A DNA stretch of 64,000 bases from Ochotona curzoniae (GCF_017591425.1 NW_024467101.1:11358918-11422917), one strand, 5' to 3'; positions 21,806 to 31,866 are shown, numbered from the stretch's first letter. Numbers and translations are program-made. The notes: generated by a model from the sequence alone, not told the origin.

Positions 21806-22714
21806 AAAGTTGCAGTTCTTATCTGGCAACTTAGCCAAAGGCACAAACTCTGTACCATTTGGCCTGTTGCTGGGAGGCGTTTGTGGAACATGGGAGCCTG
21901 TGTGCTCAAAGCAGGAAGAAGGGAAGCTGGTGGGGGGGCAGGTTGTCATTCAGGAAAGTGTGCACAGGTCTTCAGCTTGGTTCTGGAACTCGCTGCTGCT
22001 GCTGCTGAAGCTGCTGTTTGGCATGCAGGAGGCAAGCTGATTGGGAGATGCAGCCGGCCCTTTCCCACGGAGGCCCCAGGGCTGATGGGGAAACACTGAA
22101 GGGCCAGAAGTGCTGAGGGGTGAGACTCCGCTCCACAGAGCCCACCTGAGCTGGCGGCTTTGGGCTCAGTGCCTGTCAGCCGGCCGCCCTTTGACCTCTC
22201 AGAAACAAAGCCCAGGGCCCTGCAGGACCTGGCAGAGGGGACGGGGTCTCCCGCTGGAGGAGGACAGCCTGGGACAGACAAACCGAGGGCCCTGGCAAGC
22301 CTCCTGCTAGATCTTTACCCGAGAGAAATGAAAACCTGTGTATTAGTCGTCGTTCCGCTGCCGTGTGCCAGTCCCCTGGGCTTGGGCGTCCGCAGTTGAT
22401 TCATCTTGTCCTGGTGTGTTCCGAGTTCGGTTGCTCTGAGGATAACGGCGAACCGTGCTTTTCGGCCCGTTTAGAGTCTTGCCAAACCTGTATCGTGTGG
22501 AAGCATTAGCTTCCGTAGATCCAGTCACCTGCTGCCATCTTAGGCTTGCCCCCTGTGTGCCGGCATGCCCTCTGCTCTACAGTCAAACTCTTTGTTGCTT
22601 CTCAAAAATCACGGGCCAGTACCAGCACGTTGTGGTCACACACCTGGTCCTGTGCGGGAATTTTCACTATTTACTGAAGATGACAGATGCCAATGAGCCA
22701 CACAGGAGATTTTT

Positions 22715-22862
22715 ATTTAAGCACAGAAAGGAGAGGGGTGAAGGCAGAGAGAGAAAGAGGGAACTCCTGCCATAGTGACCGGAGGGGACACCAAGGGAGG
22801 CCAGCGTCCGGGGTGGGAGAGGGAGAGAGGAGGAGGAGGAGGGAGAATGAATGACAATGAAA
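22715..22862. repeat. GA-rich tract (copy 1)
   Basis: Purine-rich sequence with (GA)n and (GGA)n runs. Copy 2 (33775-33936) has an extra short GGAAGGTGGAGG-like segment here, so the tract is length-unstable. Confidence 0.8.
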
Positions 22863-23312
22863 GAGAACATGGAACCTAGGGGCGGGTATTGGGGAGTCCA
22901 GGGCTGCAGGGATTGGTGGATAGGGCTGTCAGGTACAAAACTGGGTGTGTAACTAAATAGTTGGAGGTTTTATCAAAATGAAACTGAAATTTAGGGGAAC
23001 TGACACCTAAGGGAACCTGAAACTTGAAGGGAATGGAAACCTAAGGGAAGGGTTAGATAAAACTGCACCGAAACAGTGGGACTTCTGCAACCAGGATGGT
23101 GATAAAACCCGGCTTTGTTGGGGTCTACTCCTGGGTGAGGTGCACCTGTCCCCAGGGAGGCTGGGGGAAGCGAGCACACACGGGGCTCAGGCACCCAGGA
23201 ATCCTTGCACAACTGAATGCCTTGTTGGGGCCCTTGGCACCTGCAGAACATCTGGGCGGCTTCTGTGCTGACTTGGGTCCCAGCCATTGGGACACGTTGT
23301 TGCCTTTCGTGT

Positions 23313-23327
23313 CCACCAGGTGGCGCC
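23313..23327 (+). promoter_or_regulatory. CTCF-core match (copy 1, site B)
   Basis: CCACCAGGTGGCGCC fits CCASYAGRKGGCRSY at all positions, in the same orientation as site A, 1954 bp away. The duplicate is at 34387-34401. Confidence 0.7.
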
Positions 23328-23432
23328 ACGCACCCACCTATAACACCACTGTTTCTAACTGGAAAGCCTCATTTTCCCAAAGATGGCTTGCTGGCTACAG
23401 CATCGGCCAGGGCTCTCTGCCCTGGACGCCAG

Positions 23433-23632
23433 TGCCATTCCCTATTGAGCAGCTACTGTGCGCCAGGTGCTTTTCACAAATCGGCTGATTTGACCTCACA
23501 GTTCCCTGTGGTGCGGGCTCCCTTCCTACATGCAAGGAAATCAAGTTTCAGGTGATGTGTTCTGCCATGTGTCACACAGCACATGCGTAGACAGGCTGTC
23601 CTTGGATCTAGATTTTTGTCTAAATCCAGATG
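23433..23632 (-). mobile_element. MIR fragment (copy 1), adjoining the L1 insertion
   Basis: 'ttgagcagctactgtgcgcc' with 'aggtgctttt', then 'aaggaaatcaag' and 'gtgtcacacagcacatgc', are reversed MIR landmarks. The L1 integrated at the right edge of this segment. The uninterrupted version is at 34507-34706. Confidence 0.65.
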
Positions 23633-23647
23633 CCACAGGTGGATGTT
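23633..23647. repeat. L1 target-site duplication, left copy
   Basis: ccacaggtggatgtt, identical to 30346-30360 and to the single empty-site copy at 34707-34721. The final two T bases merge with the poly(T) of the reversed L1 tail. Confidence 0.95.
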
Positions 23648-23715
23648 TTTTTTTTTTTTTTTTTATTGTTGCTTACACTGAATTATGTAGTACAGTTTTA
23701 TAGGCGCTGGGGATT

Positions 23716-23745
23716 CCCCCCACCCCTCCCCATACCCCTCCCCCC
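23716..23745 (-). promoter_or_regulatory. L1 3'UTR G-rich polypurine tract (G-quadruplex candidate)
   Basis: On the L1 sense strand this segment has five runs of four to six G separated by one to three bases. That satisfies the usual four-run G-quadruplex pattern. G-rich polypurine tracts are a conserved feature of mammalian L1 3'UTRs. Confidence 0.85.
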
Positions 23746-24100
23746 ATGGTGGATTCCTCCACCTTGTTGCATAACCATAGTTCAAGTTCAGTTGAGATTC
23801 ATTGCTTGCAAACACATGCCTAGCATAAAGTTCAGCGTCTTATTGTCCAGATAAGTTCAGTGGCCTCCTGGGGAGACCTTCTATGGTCTGAAGATAGGTC
23901 TAACAGAGTAAAGATCCGGTCAGTTAAAAGCCCCAACAAGGCCTCAGTTTCAATATACAACATTATGGAATTAATTGACATAGTAATGGGTAAACAATAT
24001 GTTAAGAATAATGCGAGTTCCATTCTTCGAAACATCTGGGTTGAGACAGTATCAATGACAGGTTCAAAAAATAACAAACAACCAAACAAAAAATTACAGG

Positions 24101-27100
24101 TTAAATCAAGGCAAACATGTGGTATCTAATCTTTTGGGATTCACTCATTTCCCTTAGCATTATAGTTTCCAGTTGTGCCCATTTAGCCACAAAGAACTGC
24201 ATTTTGTTTTTTTTAATAGCTGAGTAGTATTCCATGGAGTAGATGAACCAAAGCTTTCTTATCCAATCTTCTGCTGATGGGCATTTCGGTTGCTTCCATG
24301 TTTTTGCAATTACTGATTGTGCTGCAATGAACATAGGGATGCATGTTGGTTTGTCGTAAAACAGGTGTTTTGGATATATTCCTAGGAGTGCTATTGCTGG
24401 GTCATATGGCATGCAGATTCCGAGTTGTTTGAGTGTTCTCCAGACTGATTTCCATAAAGGCTGTACCAATTTGCAGCTCCACCAGCAGTGGAGTAGGGTT
24501 CCCTTTTCCCCGCATCCTCGCCAGCAAGCGTCGTTGGTGTTCTTGTTTATGTGGGCCAATCTTACTGGTGTTAGGTGGTACCTCATCGATGTTTTAATTT
24601 GGATTTCCCTTATTGCTAGGGAGCTGGAACATTTTTTCATATGTTTGTTTGCCATTTGGACTTGTTCCTTTGTGAAATGTTTGCCCATTTCCCTTGCCCA
24701 TTTCTTGAGTGGCTTGTTTGTTTTGGTTTTTTGGTTGTTTTGAAGTTCTTTGTATATCCTGGAAATTAGCCCCCTATCGCCTATATCGTGTGCAAAGATC
24801 TTCTCCCACTCTGTGGGTTGCTTTTTTACTTTGTTGATTGTTTCCCTTGCTGTACAGAAGCTTCTTAGTTTGATGAGGTCCCATTTGTTTATTCTGTTCT
24901 CAACTGCTATTGCTTTTGGTGTCCTTCTTAGAAAGTCGGAACCTACTCCTAGGTCTTGCAGTGTATTTCCTACATTTTCTTGTAAGAGTTTGAAGGTTTC
25001 TGGATGTAGGTTTAGGTCTTTTATCCATGTAGATTGGATCTTAGTGTATGGTGATAGATGTGGGTCTATCCTTTTGTTTCTACAGGCTATCAGCCAGTTG
25101 TCCCAACAACATTTACTAAAGAGGCCTTCCCACTTGCTTGAGCTGTCATTGGTCTTTTTGTCAAAGATTAATTGGCTGTATTTGTGTGGGTTCCCTTTTG
25201 GTGCTTCTATTCTATTCCATTGATCTTCCTTTCTGTCTTTGTGCCAGTACCAGGCTGTTTTGATAGCCACTGCTCTATAATATGTCCAGAGGTCCGGGAT
25301 TGTGATTCCCCCTGCTAACCTCTTATTTTTCAGGATGGTTCTAGCTATTCGTGGTTTTTTGTGTTTCCAGATGAACTTTTGAATCATTGTATCCAGTTCC
25401 GTGAAGAATGTTTTGGGCAATTTGATTGGAATTGCGTTGAAAATGTATATTGCTTGTGGTAGTATAGACATTTTAATGATATTGATTTTGCCTATCCAGG
25501 AGCACGGGATGTTATTCCATCTTTTGAGGTTTTGTTCAATTTCCTTTTTAAATAGTTTGTAGTTTTCTTCGAATAGGTCTCCTACGCTTTTGGTTAGATT
25601 TATTCCCAAATACTTCATACTTCTCTCTGTTGTTTTGAATGGTATCCTGTTGGTTAGATCTTCTTCCATCTTGGTGTTATTTGCGTACACTATGGCTGTT
25701 GATTTTCGTTCGTTAATTTTGTACCCTGCCACTCTGCCAAACTCTCGTATAAGTTCTAGCAGTTTCTGTATTGAGTCTCCTGGTTTTTCTATGTATAGGA
25801 TTATGTCATCTGCATATAGTGAAAGCTTGACTTCTTCGTTTCCTATACGTATGCCTTTGATTTCTTTTTCTTGTCTTATGGCCTCTGCAAGTACCTCTAG
25901 GACTATGTTGAATAGCAGTGGTGATAGCGGGCACCCTTGTCTTGTTCCAGATCTCAGTGGGAAGGGTTCTAGCTTTTCTCCATTCAGTATGATACTGGCG
26001 TTGGGTTTTTCATAAATTGCTTTAATTATGTTGTGGATTTTCCCATCTATGCCTACTTTGGCTAGAGTTTTTAGCATGAAGAGGTGTTGGATTTTGTCGA
26101 AAGCTTTTTCTGCATCTATTGAAACTATTATGTGGTTCTTGTTTTGCAGTTTTTGGATATGGTTTATAACATTTATGGATTTCCGAATGTTGAACCATCC
26201 CTGCATTCCAGGGATGAATCCTACTTGATCCGGATGAATGATCTGTCTGATGATTTTTTGAATTCTATTGGCTAGGATTTTGTTGAGAATTTTAGCATCA
26301 ATGTTCATCAGAGAGATAGGTCTGTAGTTTTCCTTCTCTGATGGTTCTCTGTCCGGTTTTGGGATTAAGGTGATGTTGGCTTCATAGAATGAGTTTGGGA
26401 GGGTTGCTTCCTCCTCTATTGTTTTGAAGAGCTTGTAGAGGATTGGGGTTAGTTCTGTTCGGAATGTTTTGTAGAATTCTGTAGTGAAGCCGTCTGGGCC
26501 TGGGCTTTTTTTCGTTGGGAGATCCTTGATGACTGTTTCAATCTCTACCTCGGTTATGGGTTTATTTAATTCTGCAGTTGCCTCCGGACTGAGTTTTGGT
26601 AAGTGGTGGGAGTCCAAGAACTTTTCTATTTCTTGGTGGTCCTCAAATTTGTGGGAGTACAGTTCTTTGTAGTAATTTCTAATTATTTTCTTAATGATTG
26701 CAGTGTCTGTTGTTATGTTGCCTTTTTCATCTTTAATGCTATTGATTCTCACTTTCTCTTGTTTTTTTTTGGTCAATCGGGCCAGTGGAGTGTCTATTTT
26801 GTTTATTTTCTCAAAAAACCAACTTTTTGATTTGTTGATTTTATGTATAGTTTTTTTGATTTCTATTTGGTTTATCTCCTCCCTTGTTTTGATGATTTCT
26901 TGTTTCCTATTGTGCGTGGGACTCTTCTGCTGCTGTTTTTCCAGATCCTGGAGGTGTGAGGTTAGTTCCTGTATTTGGCGTCTTTCTTGGGCCTTGACAT
27001 GTGCTCCGATTGCGATGAATCTACCTCGTAGCACTGCTTTGGCGGTGTCCCACAAGTTTTGGAGTGTTGTATCAGAGTTTTCATTGGTTTCCATAAATTT

Positions 27101-27913
27101 TTTGATCTCATCTTTGATTTCTTCTCTGACCCAATGTTCGTTTAATAGCATATTGTTCAATTTCCAAGAGTGCCTATACTTCCTGGGGAGTTTTGAGTTG
27201 TTGATTTCCAGTTTCATCCCATGGTGGTCTGAGAGGGTACATGGTATGATACTAATGTTTTGGAAGTTGTTTAGATTCGCTTTATGTCCTATCATGTGGT
27301 CGATTCTGGAGAAGGTGCCATGTACCGCTGAGAAGAATGTATAGTCTGTGGCCTTAGGATAAAAAGTTCTATATATGTCTACTAAGTCCAGTTGTTCTAT
27401 TGTTTGTGTGAGCTCTGTTGTTTCTTTGTTGAGTTTTTGTTTCGTAGACCGGTCCATTGTTGTTAGAGGTGTGTTGAGATCGCCCACAAGAATTGTCCGG
27501 GTGTCTATGTCTTCCCTTAAGTCTGTAAGTAATTGCTTTACGTAACTAGGTGCATTAAGATTCGGTGCATAAACATTAATGATGGTGATTGCTTCTTGAT
27601 GGATCATTCCCTTCACCAGTATAAAATGGCCTTCCCTGTCTCTTTTGATGTTAGTTAGAATGAAATCTATCTCGTCTGAAATTAGGATAGCTACCCCAGC
27701 TTTTTTTCCTCGTCCATTAGCGTGAAATATCTTTTTCCATCCCTTCACTTTCAGTTTCTTTGCATCCTTTCTGGTTAGATGCGTTTCTTGTAGGCAACAG
27801 ATGGTTGGGTCTTGTTTGATGATCCATTCTATTAATCTCTGTCTTTTGATTGGTGAATTTAGACCATTTGTGTTGAGAGTTAAAATTGAGAGTTTGCAAT
27901 TTTGCCTTGCCAT
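24101..27913 (-). CDS. L1 ORF2 protein: endonuclease and reverse transcriptase
   Basis: 1270 residues, uninterrupted, close to the roughly 1275 of human ORF2p. The protein nicks target DNA and reverse-transcribes L1 RNA at the nick. The N-terminal apurinic-type endonuclease keeps the catalytic set at the same numbering as human ORF2p: N14, E43, Y115, D145, N147, T192, D205, D229 and H230. The reverse transcriptase has motif A in [12 protein letters not shown] (D600), '[14 protein letters not shown]' (about 655-668) and the YADD active site with D702 and D703. The C-terminal Cys/His knuckle is C1130, C1134, H1142 and C1147. The start follows ORF1 by 55 bp, as usual for L1, so translation probably depends on reinitiation or unconventional entry. 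No catalytic residue is missing. I am confident in the identity. Activity is inferred. Confidence 0.98.
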   Translation of the reverse strand: MARQNCKLSILTLNTNGLNSPIKRQRLIEWIIKQDPTICCLQETHLTRKDAKKLKVKGWKKIFHANGRGKKAGVAILISDEIDFILTNIKRDREGHFILVKGMIHQEAITIINVYAPNLNAPSYVKQLLTDLREDIDTRTILVGDLNTPLTTMDRSTKQKLNKETTELTQTIEQLDLVDIYRTFYPKATDYTFFSAVHGTFSRIDHMIGHKANLNNFQNISIIPCTLSDHHGMKLEINNSKLPRKYRHSWKLNNMLLNEHWVREEIKDEIKKFMETNENSDTTLQNLWDTAKAVLRGRFIAIGAHVKAQERRQIQELTSHLQDLEKQQQKSPTHNRKQEIIKTREEINQIEIKKTIHKINKSKSWFFEKINKIDTPLARLTKKKQEKVRINSIKDEKGNITTDTAIIKKIIRNYYKELYSHKFEDHQEIEKFLDSHHLPKLSPEATAELNKPITEVEIETVIKDLPTKKSPGPDGFTTEFYKTFRTELTPILYKLFKTIEEEATLPNSFYEANITLIPKPDREPSEKENYRPISLMNIDAKILNKILANRIQKIIRQIIHPDQVGFIPGMQGWFNIRKSINVINHIQKLQNKNHIIVSIDAEKAFDKIQHLFMLKTLAKVGIDGKIHNIIKAIYEKPNASIILNGEKLEPFPLRSGTRQGCPLSPLLFNIVLEVLAEAIRQEKEIKGIRIGNEEVKLSLYADDIILYIEKPGDSIQKLLELIREFGRVAGYKINERKSTAIVYANNTKMEEDLTNRIPFKTTERSMKYLGINLTKSVGDLFEENYKLFKKEIEQNLKRWNNIPCSWIGKINIIKMSILPQAIYIFNAIPIKLPKTFFTELDTMIQKFIWKHKKPRIARTILKNKRLAGGITIPDLWTYYRAVAIKTAWYWHKDRKEDQWNRIEAPKGNPHKYSQLIFDKKTNDSSSKWEGLFSKCCWDNWLIACRNKRIDPHLSPYTKIQSTWIKDLNLHPETFKLLQENVGNTLQDLGVGSDFLRRTPKAIAVENRINKWDLIKLRSFCTARETINKVKKQPTEWEKIFAHDIGDRGLISRIYKELQNNQKTKTNKPLKKWAREMGKHFTKEQVQMANKHMKKCSSSLAIREIQIKTSMRYHLTPVRLAHINKNTNDACWRGCGEKGTLLHCWWSCKLVQPLWKSVWRTLKQLGICMPYDPAIALLGIYPKHLFYDKPTCIPMFIAAQSVIAKTWKQPKCPSAEDWIRKLWFIYSMEYYSAIKKNKMQFFVAKWAQLETIMLREMSESQKIRYHMFALI

Positions 27914-27968
27914 GTGATTGTGTTGTGTGTGTGTTGTTGCCTATGTAGTTGTCTTGTTTGTGCAGCTT
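27914..27968 (-). other. L1 inter-ORF spacer
   Basis: 55 bp between the ORF1 stop and the ORF2 ATG, in the range of other mammalian L1s. It is A/C-rich on the sense strand. Confidence 0.9.
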
Positions 27969-28931
27969 TTAGTTTGGAGACCTTCTTATTTGCCATCTTT
28001 GTTTGTGATTTGCCTCCTTTTTGTCCGGGACTAGCGCATTTCTAAGGAGACTTTGCAGAGCTGGTTTTGTGTAGACATATTCTTCTAGTTTTTCTTTGCT
28101 ATTGAAGTATCTGATCTCGTTCTCATATACAAATGAGATCTTTGCTGGGTAGATTATTTTTGGTTGACAGTTGTTTTGTTTCAGGACTTGGAAGATCTTT
28201 GTCCATTCTCTCCTTGCTTGTAGGGTCTCTTCGGAGAAGTCAGCAGTGATTCTGATGGGTTTTCCCCTGTATGTGATCTTTTCTCTACTTCGTACTTGTC
28301 TCAGGATTCCTTCTTTGTCTTCATTGGAGTAGAACCTGAGCACCGTGTGTCTGGGTGAAGATCTCTTTGGGTCATGTCTGTTGGGAGTTCTCTGTCCATC
28401 CTGTATGCGGGGTGGATTCGTGTTCCAAGTGTTTTGGAAGTTTTCCTGTATAATTTCATCAAGCACTGCTTGCATCCCAGATTCTCTTTCTACTCCCTCA
28501 GGGAGGCCGATGATCCGAATATTCAGTTTTCTAAGGTAATCCTTCATCTCTTGCATCATTTTATTAGTTTTGCTGAGGTTTGTCTCCAGCTGTTTAATTC
28601 GCTGGGCACTTTCATTTTGTGTGTCTTCTGTTTCAGAGATCCTTTCCTCTGCCGCATTTATTCTGTTGATGAGGCTTTCAATTTTATTCTCTTGGGCATC
28701 CAGTTTGGTTTTGATTTGTTGTATTTCGGTGATTATGCGGTTCTGGTAGTCTTCCAGCTTTGTGTCCACGTCTCTGAGAAATTTTAGCATTATTTTCATC
28801 AATTCCTTTGCTGGTAACACGTCCATGTCTTCATCTCGCATCGCCGATATTGATAATGGCTTTTGGCCCATGTTTGGTGGGGTGCTGGCTCTTTCATCTG
28901 GAGCACAGCTCTTTCTGGTGGTTTTTCCCAT
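27969..28931 (-). CDS. L1 ORF1 protein: RNA-binding chaperone
   Basis: 320 residues, intact, slightly shorter than human ORF1p (338). It forms trimers that coat L1 RNA in the cytoplasmic ribonucleoprotein. The N-terminus (about 1-45) is low-complexity. Residues of roughly 45-125 show heptad-like Leu/Ile/Asn spacing typical of the trimerising coiled coil ('RDVDTKLEDYQNRI', 'AEERISETED'). The RRM begins at 'LRKLNIRIIGLPEGVE'. The C-terminal domain contains the conserved 'LQARREW' motif preceded by 'YRGKPIRITADFS'. The ATG at 28931 is the first in frame and gives the expected N-terminus. It lies between the 5'UTR promoter and ORF2 in one transcript. Confidence 0.97.
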   Translation of the reverse strand: MGKTTRKSCAPDERASTPPNMGQKPLSISAMRDEDMDVLPAKELMKIMLKFLRDVDTKLEDYQNRIITEIQQIKTKLDAQENKIESLINRINAAEERISETEDTQNESAQRIKQLETNLSKTNKMMQEMKDYLRKLNIRIIGLPEGVERESGMQAVLDEIIQENFQNTWNTNPPRIQDGQRTPNRHDPKRSSPRHTVLRFYSNEDKEGILRQVRSREKITYRGKPIRITADFSEETLQARREWTKIFQVLKQNNCQPKIIYPAKISFVYENEIRYFNSKEKLEEYVYTKPALQSLLRNALVPDKKEANHKQRWQIRRSPN

Positions 28932-30345
28932 TGCGTTGGTGAATTCTGGTGGGGCAAATGAACCCGTGTGTTGAGGGGCTGTCAGATGCTTTCCTGTAGA
29001 GATTGGAGCCTGCAGACGTGGTGTTGTCGAGCGTGGTAATTTTCAAGGCACCGTTGGTGCGTTCTCAGGGCCCGGGGCTGTAGAGCACCACCTTGGGGGC
29101 CCAGTGGATTCCAGGCACACTCTGGGCACCTCTTCTACAGGTGTGACACCCCAGGGCGTGGAGGGATGGAGGCGCTCTCTGGGTGTGCCCCCTGCACGGG
29201 AATCCGCAGGACTTAGAAGGTTTTATGTGCTTTCTCCCTGCGTTCTCCGTGTCAGGGACTGCAAGGTTTTTCAGAGCCCACCTGGTGCGTCTCCCACACA
29301 CGGGACTGTGGGTGAGGCACTTTCCAGGCGTGGCTCTTGTGCAGTGAATCCACCACTCGTGGTGTGTGGATGTTCAGAGCCCCTGTTCCTGTGTGGCTCT
29401 CTCACACCGGCCCTTAGCGGAGGAGTGGCCCAGGCGCCCTGTTATAATTTCACGGCAGGTTCGCACCGTGTCAGTGTGATGCAGGAGTTTTCAGAGCTCT
29501 CCTGGTGGGTCGCCCACGCTCAGAACTGCAGGGTGGGAGGCGAGAGGTGAGCAGTTCACCCTATGGGAGTGGTACCTGCGTGTCGGGGACACACAGCACT
29601 ACACTTCCCAAAGCTGGGCAGAGCTCTTCTGACACCTGACACCTGCGCTGTGGAGGCGGCTGCTGCAGGCGGGGCCGCCTAGTCCGCTCGGCGCAGCCGC
29701 TCGGCGCGGCGACCAGGGTCTTCCTGATGTTATCTCACTTCCACCAGGCAGGATGTGGAGGACTCCAGATCCTCGCCAGCAGCCTCTGCGCACCGAGACG
29801 CACTGGCCCCCCCAGTGTAGGAACACCCGAGGCGCCCCCCCGGGGCCCCCTCAGCCACCAACACCACTGCACGCAGTTCCCAAGGCACAAACCCAACAGT
29901 TTCAGTCCGTCTGCCCCGCGTTCTCAGAGGCTAAAACCTCGGCAGGGGTCTAGGAATGCGGAGGCTGCCACGTCAACCCCCCGGCTCACCAAACGTTCGG
30001 CCGCTGCAGTCTGCCTCCACCGCTGCCGAAGGCCTCCCGCCGGCGACGATCCGCCCAATCTCCCCGCCTCCGGGCTGTCCGCGTCTCCCGTCAGGCCGTT
30101 TTCAAAAGTGACTCAGCAGGTCTGGAGTGGGATGTCGGTTTCTCTACCTTTGCCCTGCTCCGTTCTCGCTGTTCTTCCGAGTTGTGTGGATCTTTTTGGC
30201 TCCACACTGTCCCAGGGAGCCTCACGGACCTCTCCCTGCGATTCCCTGCTGTTCCTCTTTGCTGCTTCTGTGACTTTCTATCCCTCTTTCACTGGAGACT
30301 CCCTCACAGCCTTCCTCCTACGTCGGCCATCTTCTTTCCCCTCCC
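28932..30345 (-). promoter_or_regulatory. L1 5'UTR with internal promoter
   Basis: 1414 bp, GC-rich and CpG-rich, especially 29600-30080. By analogy with other L1s it carries the internal RNA polymerase II promoter that starts at the element's first base. Imperfect units resembling 'cagagcccacctggtgcg' recur at about 29272, 29375 and 29490 (spacing 100-120 bp), so part of it may derive from degenerate tandem monomers. High CpG density makes it a likely methylation target. Confidence 0.88.
30326..30333 (-). promoter_or_regulatory. YY1-type site at the L1 5' end
   Basis: AAGATGGC on the L1 sense strand occupies element positions about +13 to +20, counting 30345 as +1. In human L1 a YY1 site at almost the same position directs accurate initiation. 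The motif is seen directly. The role is inferred. Confidence 0.7.
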
Positions 30346-30360
30346 CCACAGGTGGATGTT
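30346..30360. repeat. L1 target-site duplication, right copy
   Basis: ccacaggtggatgtt, identical to 23633-23647. Sequence resumes at 30361 with gtaaggactg, exactly as after the empty site in copy 2. Confidence 0.95.
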
Positions 30361-30597
30361 GTAAGGACTGTCTGTTGCCCACAGAAGCTGCTGTTTGTTA
30401 AGCTCCTGCATGCCTGGCAGTGACAACAGCTTGGAGAAGAAAGAGGATGAAGACAGGTGAATTTTGTAGGTGGTTTGAGCGGCTCCGCTGCGCGGGGAGC
30501 CTTGTGGAAGCCCGGGCGTGTCCCCAGCTCTCAGCACAGAGCGGGGTGAGTGGCAGCAGCTGATGCAGCTGGACCTTTGTCCTGTGCCTTTTGTCCT

Positions 30598-30950
30598 TTT
30601 TTTTTTTTTTAAAAAAAAGATTTATTTTTATTAATTTTTTTTTTTTATTCGAAAGGCGGATATACAGAGAGGAGAGACAGAGAGGAAGATCTTCCGTCCG
30701 ATGATTCACTCCCCAAGTGAGCGCAACGGGCCGATACTATGCCGATCCAACCAAAGCCAGGAGCCTCTTCCGGGTCTCCCACGCAGGTGCAGGGTCCCAA
30801 TGATTTGGGCCGTCCTCTGCTGCTTTCCCAGGCCACAGGCAGGGAGCTGGATGGGAAGTGGAGCAGCTAGGACATGAATCAACATCCAGACAGAATCCTA
30901 GTGGTTGCAAGGGGAGGATTTAGCCACGAGGCCGTCACACTGGGCCCTCG
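30598..30950 (-). mobile_element. Composite CSINE at the duplication junction
   Basis: This is the only sequence between copy 1 and copy 2. Its tail side ('aaaggcggatatacagagag' and 'gaagatcttccgtccgatga') resembles the CSINE at 34958. Its head side ('gtggagcagctaggacatg', 'gtggttgcaaggggaggatt') is nearly identical to the CSINE at 19569. The middle part (about 30710-30840) matches neither closely. The tail end has expanded T and A runs. This is what a recombinant SINE made by unequal crossing-over should look like, with some later change or conversion in the middle. Confidence 0.8.
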
Positions 30951-31675
30951 CCCAACTTCTTTGGAAGGCAGTATGTAAAACAATTATGTTTCAAAATGGT
31001 TAGAAATTTGCAATGTAATTTTCTCTCTGCTGAGGAGTCACGAGGACTGAAGCTTACTGTGTGTGTATGTTTGAAAGGTGAATGGTATACCAGCTCAAGA
31101 AAGTGTCCCCAAACAGGACACATAGTTAAAGCTTAACAGTAGCAAGTTTTGGCATAGGATGTCAATGGTGTTAACAGATGTTAGTCATGGAGGGTCTTCA
31201 CGAAGAGTGGATCTGTGCCAACCCCGTCCCGTGGGGCCTTTCCAAGTCCTGCCTTCTCCCGGAGTGATGTCCCAGAGTTGCTCCAAGGTGGAGGAGAAGA
31301 TAGCAGATCGGTTCTCTGCTGGCTGTTGTTGAATTACTGCTTCCGCAAGAAACCCACCCTCTCCTTCCTGAGTGCTTGTGAAATGCTGTGAATGAAGCAG
31401 TTGTGTTGTAGTTGGCTTTCGGGATGGGGAAGAGGTGGCGAGCCCTGAGACCGGGGCTCAGTGGGGCTGGGGATGCAGGTGCTGAGCCGCAGGGCAGCGG
31501 CTTTCGCTTGGGTGGAAGGGAGACGCGCTGGGTCTGAGCTGAGCTCGGTGTGTTAGGGGACAGCTTCTTCCTTAGGCCCCACGGGATCCTGAAAGTAGAC
31601 ACAATAAGGTGATTAAATAGATTTGTTCCAAGTATGGTTTTTCACTTTATTTTGCTGTGTATTTTTCTTGGGAGA

Positions 31676-31866
31676 AACTTTTCAAACTTTTAACTGCAGA
31701 AGCAGATGGAGAGCTTGTCCCTATCCACGGATTGGCTCAAATACTGACATTAAGCAGAACTGAGCTGGGAATAAAGCAGGAGCCAGGAGCTCCATCCAGG
31801 TCTCCCCTGTGGGTGGAAGTTATCCAACTATCTGAGCCATCCCCCACTGTCGCCTCGGGTCTGCAT
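31676..31866 (-). mobile_element. Old CSINE-like fragment (copy 2)
   Basis: Paralogue of 20630-20820, with the same landmarks and no differences that I saw. Confidence 0.55.

Larger units (their letters stand above)
21806..23432. other. Core of the duplicated unit, no gene (copy 1)
   Basis: GC-rich sequence without a recognised gene. Frames on both strands (such as 21946-22281 minus) recur in copy 2 only because the DNA is duplicated. It includes a CTG-type run near 21990-22015, a GA-rich tract at about 22715-22862, and a CTCF-core match at 23313. Between 21854 and 22626 I saw no difference from copy 2. Confidence 0.6.
23646..30345 (-). mobile_element. L1: Full-length LINE-1 retrotransposon with both ORFs intact
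   Basis: About 6.7 kb on the minus strand. It comprises a 5'UTR of 1414 bp (28932-30345), ORF1 (27969-28931), a 55-bp spacer, ORF2 (24101-27913), a 436-bp 3'UTR (23665-24100) with a G-rich tract, and a tail of about 19 A (read as T at 23646-23664). A perfect 15-bp target-site duplication flanks it. The 5' end begins with a G-run, then GAAAGAAGATGGCCG, like an untruncated mammalian L1 promoter start. Neither frame has a stop or frameshift. Full length, intact coding, a clean tail and perfect TSDs indicate a recent insertion that may still be competent to move. The empty paralogous site in copy 2 shows it arrived after the tandem duplication. Confidence 0.97.
19801..30595. repeat. Tandem segmental duplication, copy 1 (interrupted by L1)
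   Basis: This interval matches 30846-34956 in direct orientation, about 99% by eye, once the L1 and one 15-bp TSD copy (6713 bp) are removed. The net unit is about 4.08 kb against 4.11 kb in copy 2. Differences include scattered substitutions, a small indel near 21078, homopolymer changes near 21205, and the absence of a short GA-rich insert that copy 2 carries at about 33905. No gene is recognised in the unit. It holds two CSINEs, a MIR and two CTCF-core matches. Confidence 0.95.

Noticed and set aside
21946..22281. 111-aa minus frame identical in both copies (also 33006-33341)
   Set aside because: Identity reflects the generally identical DNA block, not coding constraint. The protein resembles no family.
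24411..27344. Several plus-strand frames of 60-216 aa opposite L1 ORF2
   Set aside because: They are antisense shadows of ORF2.
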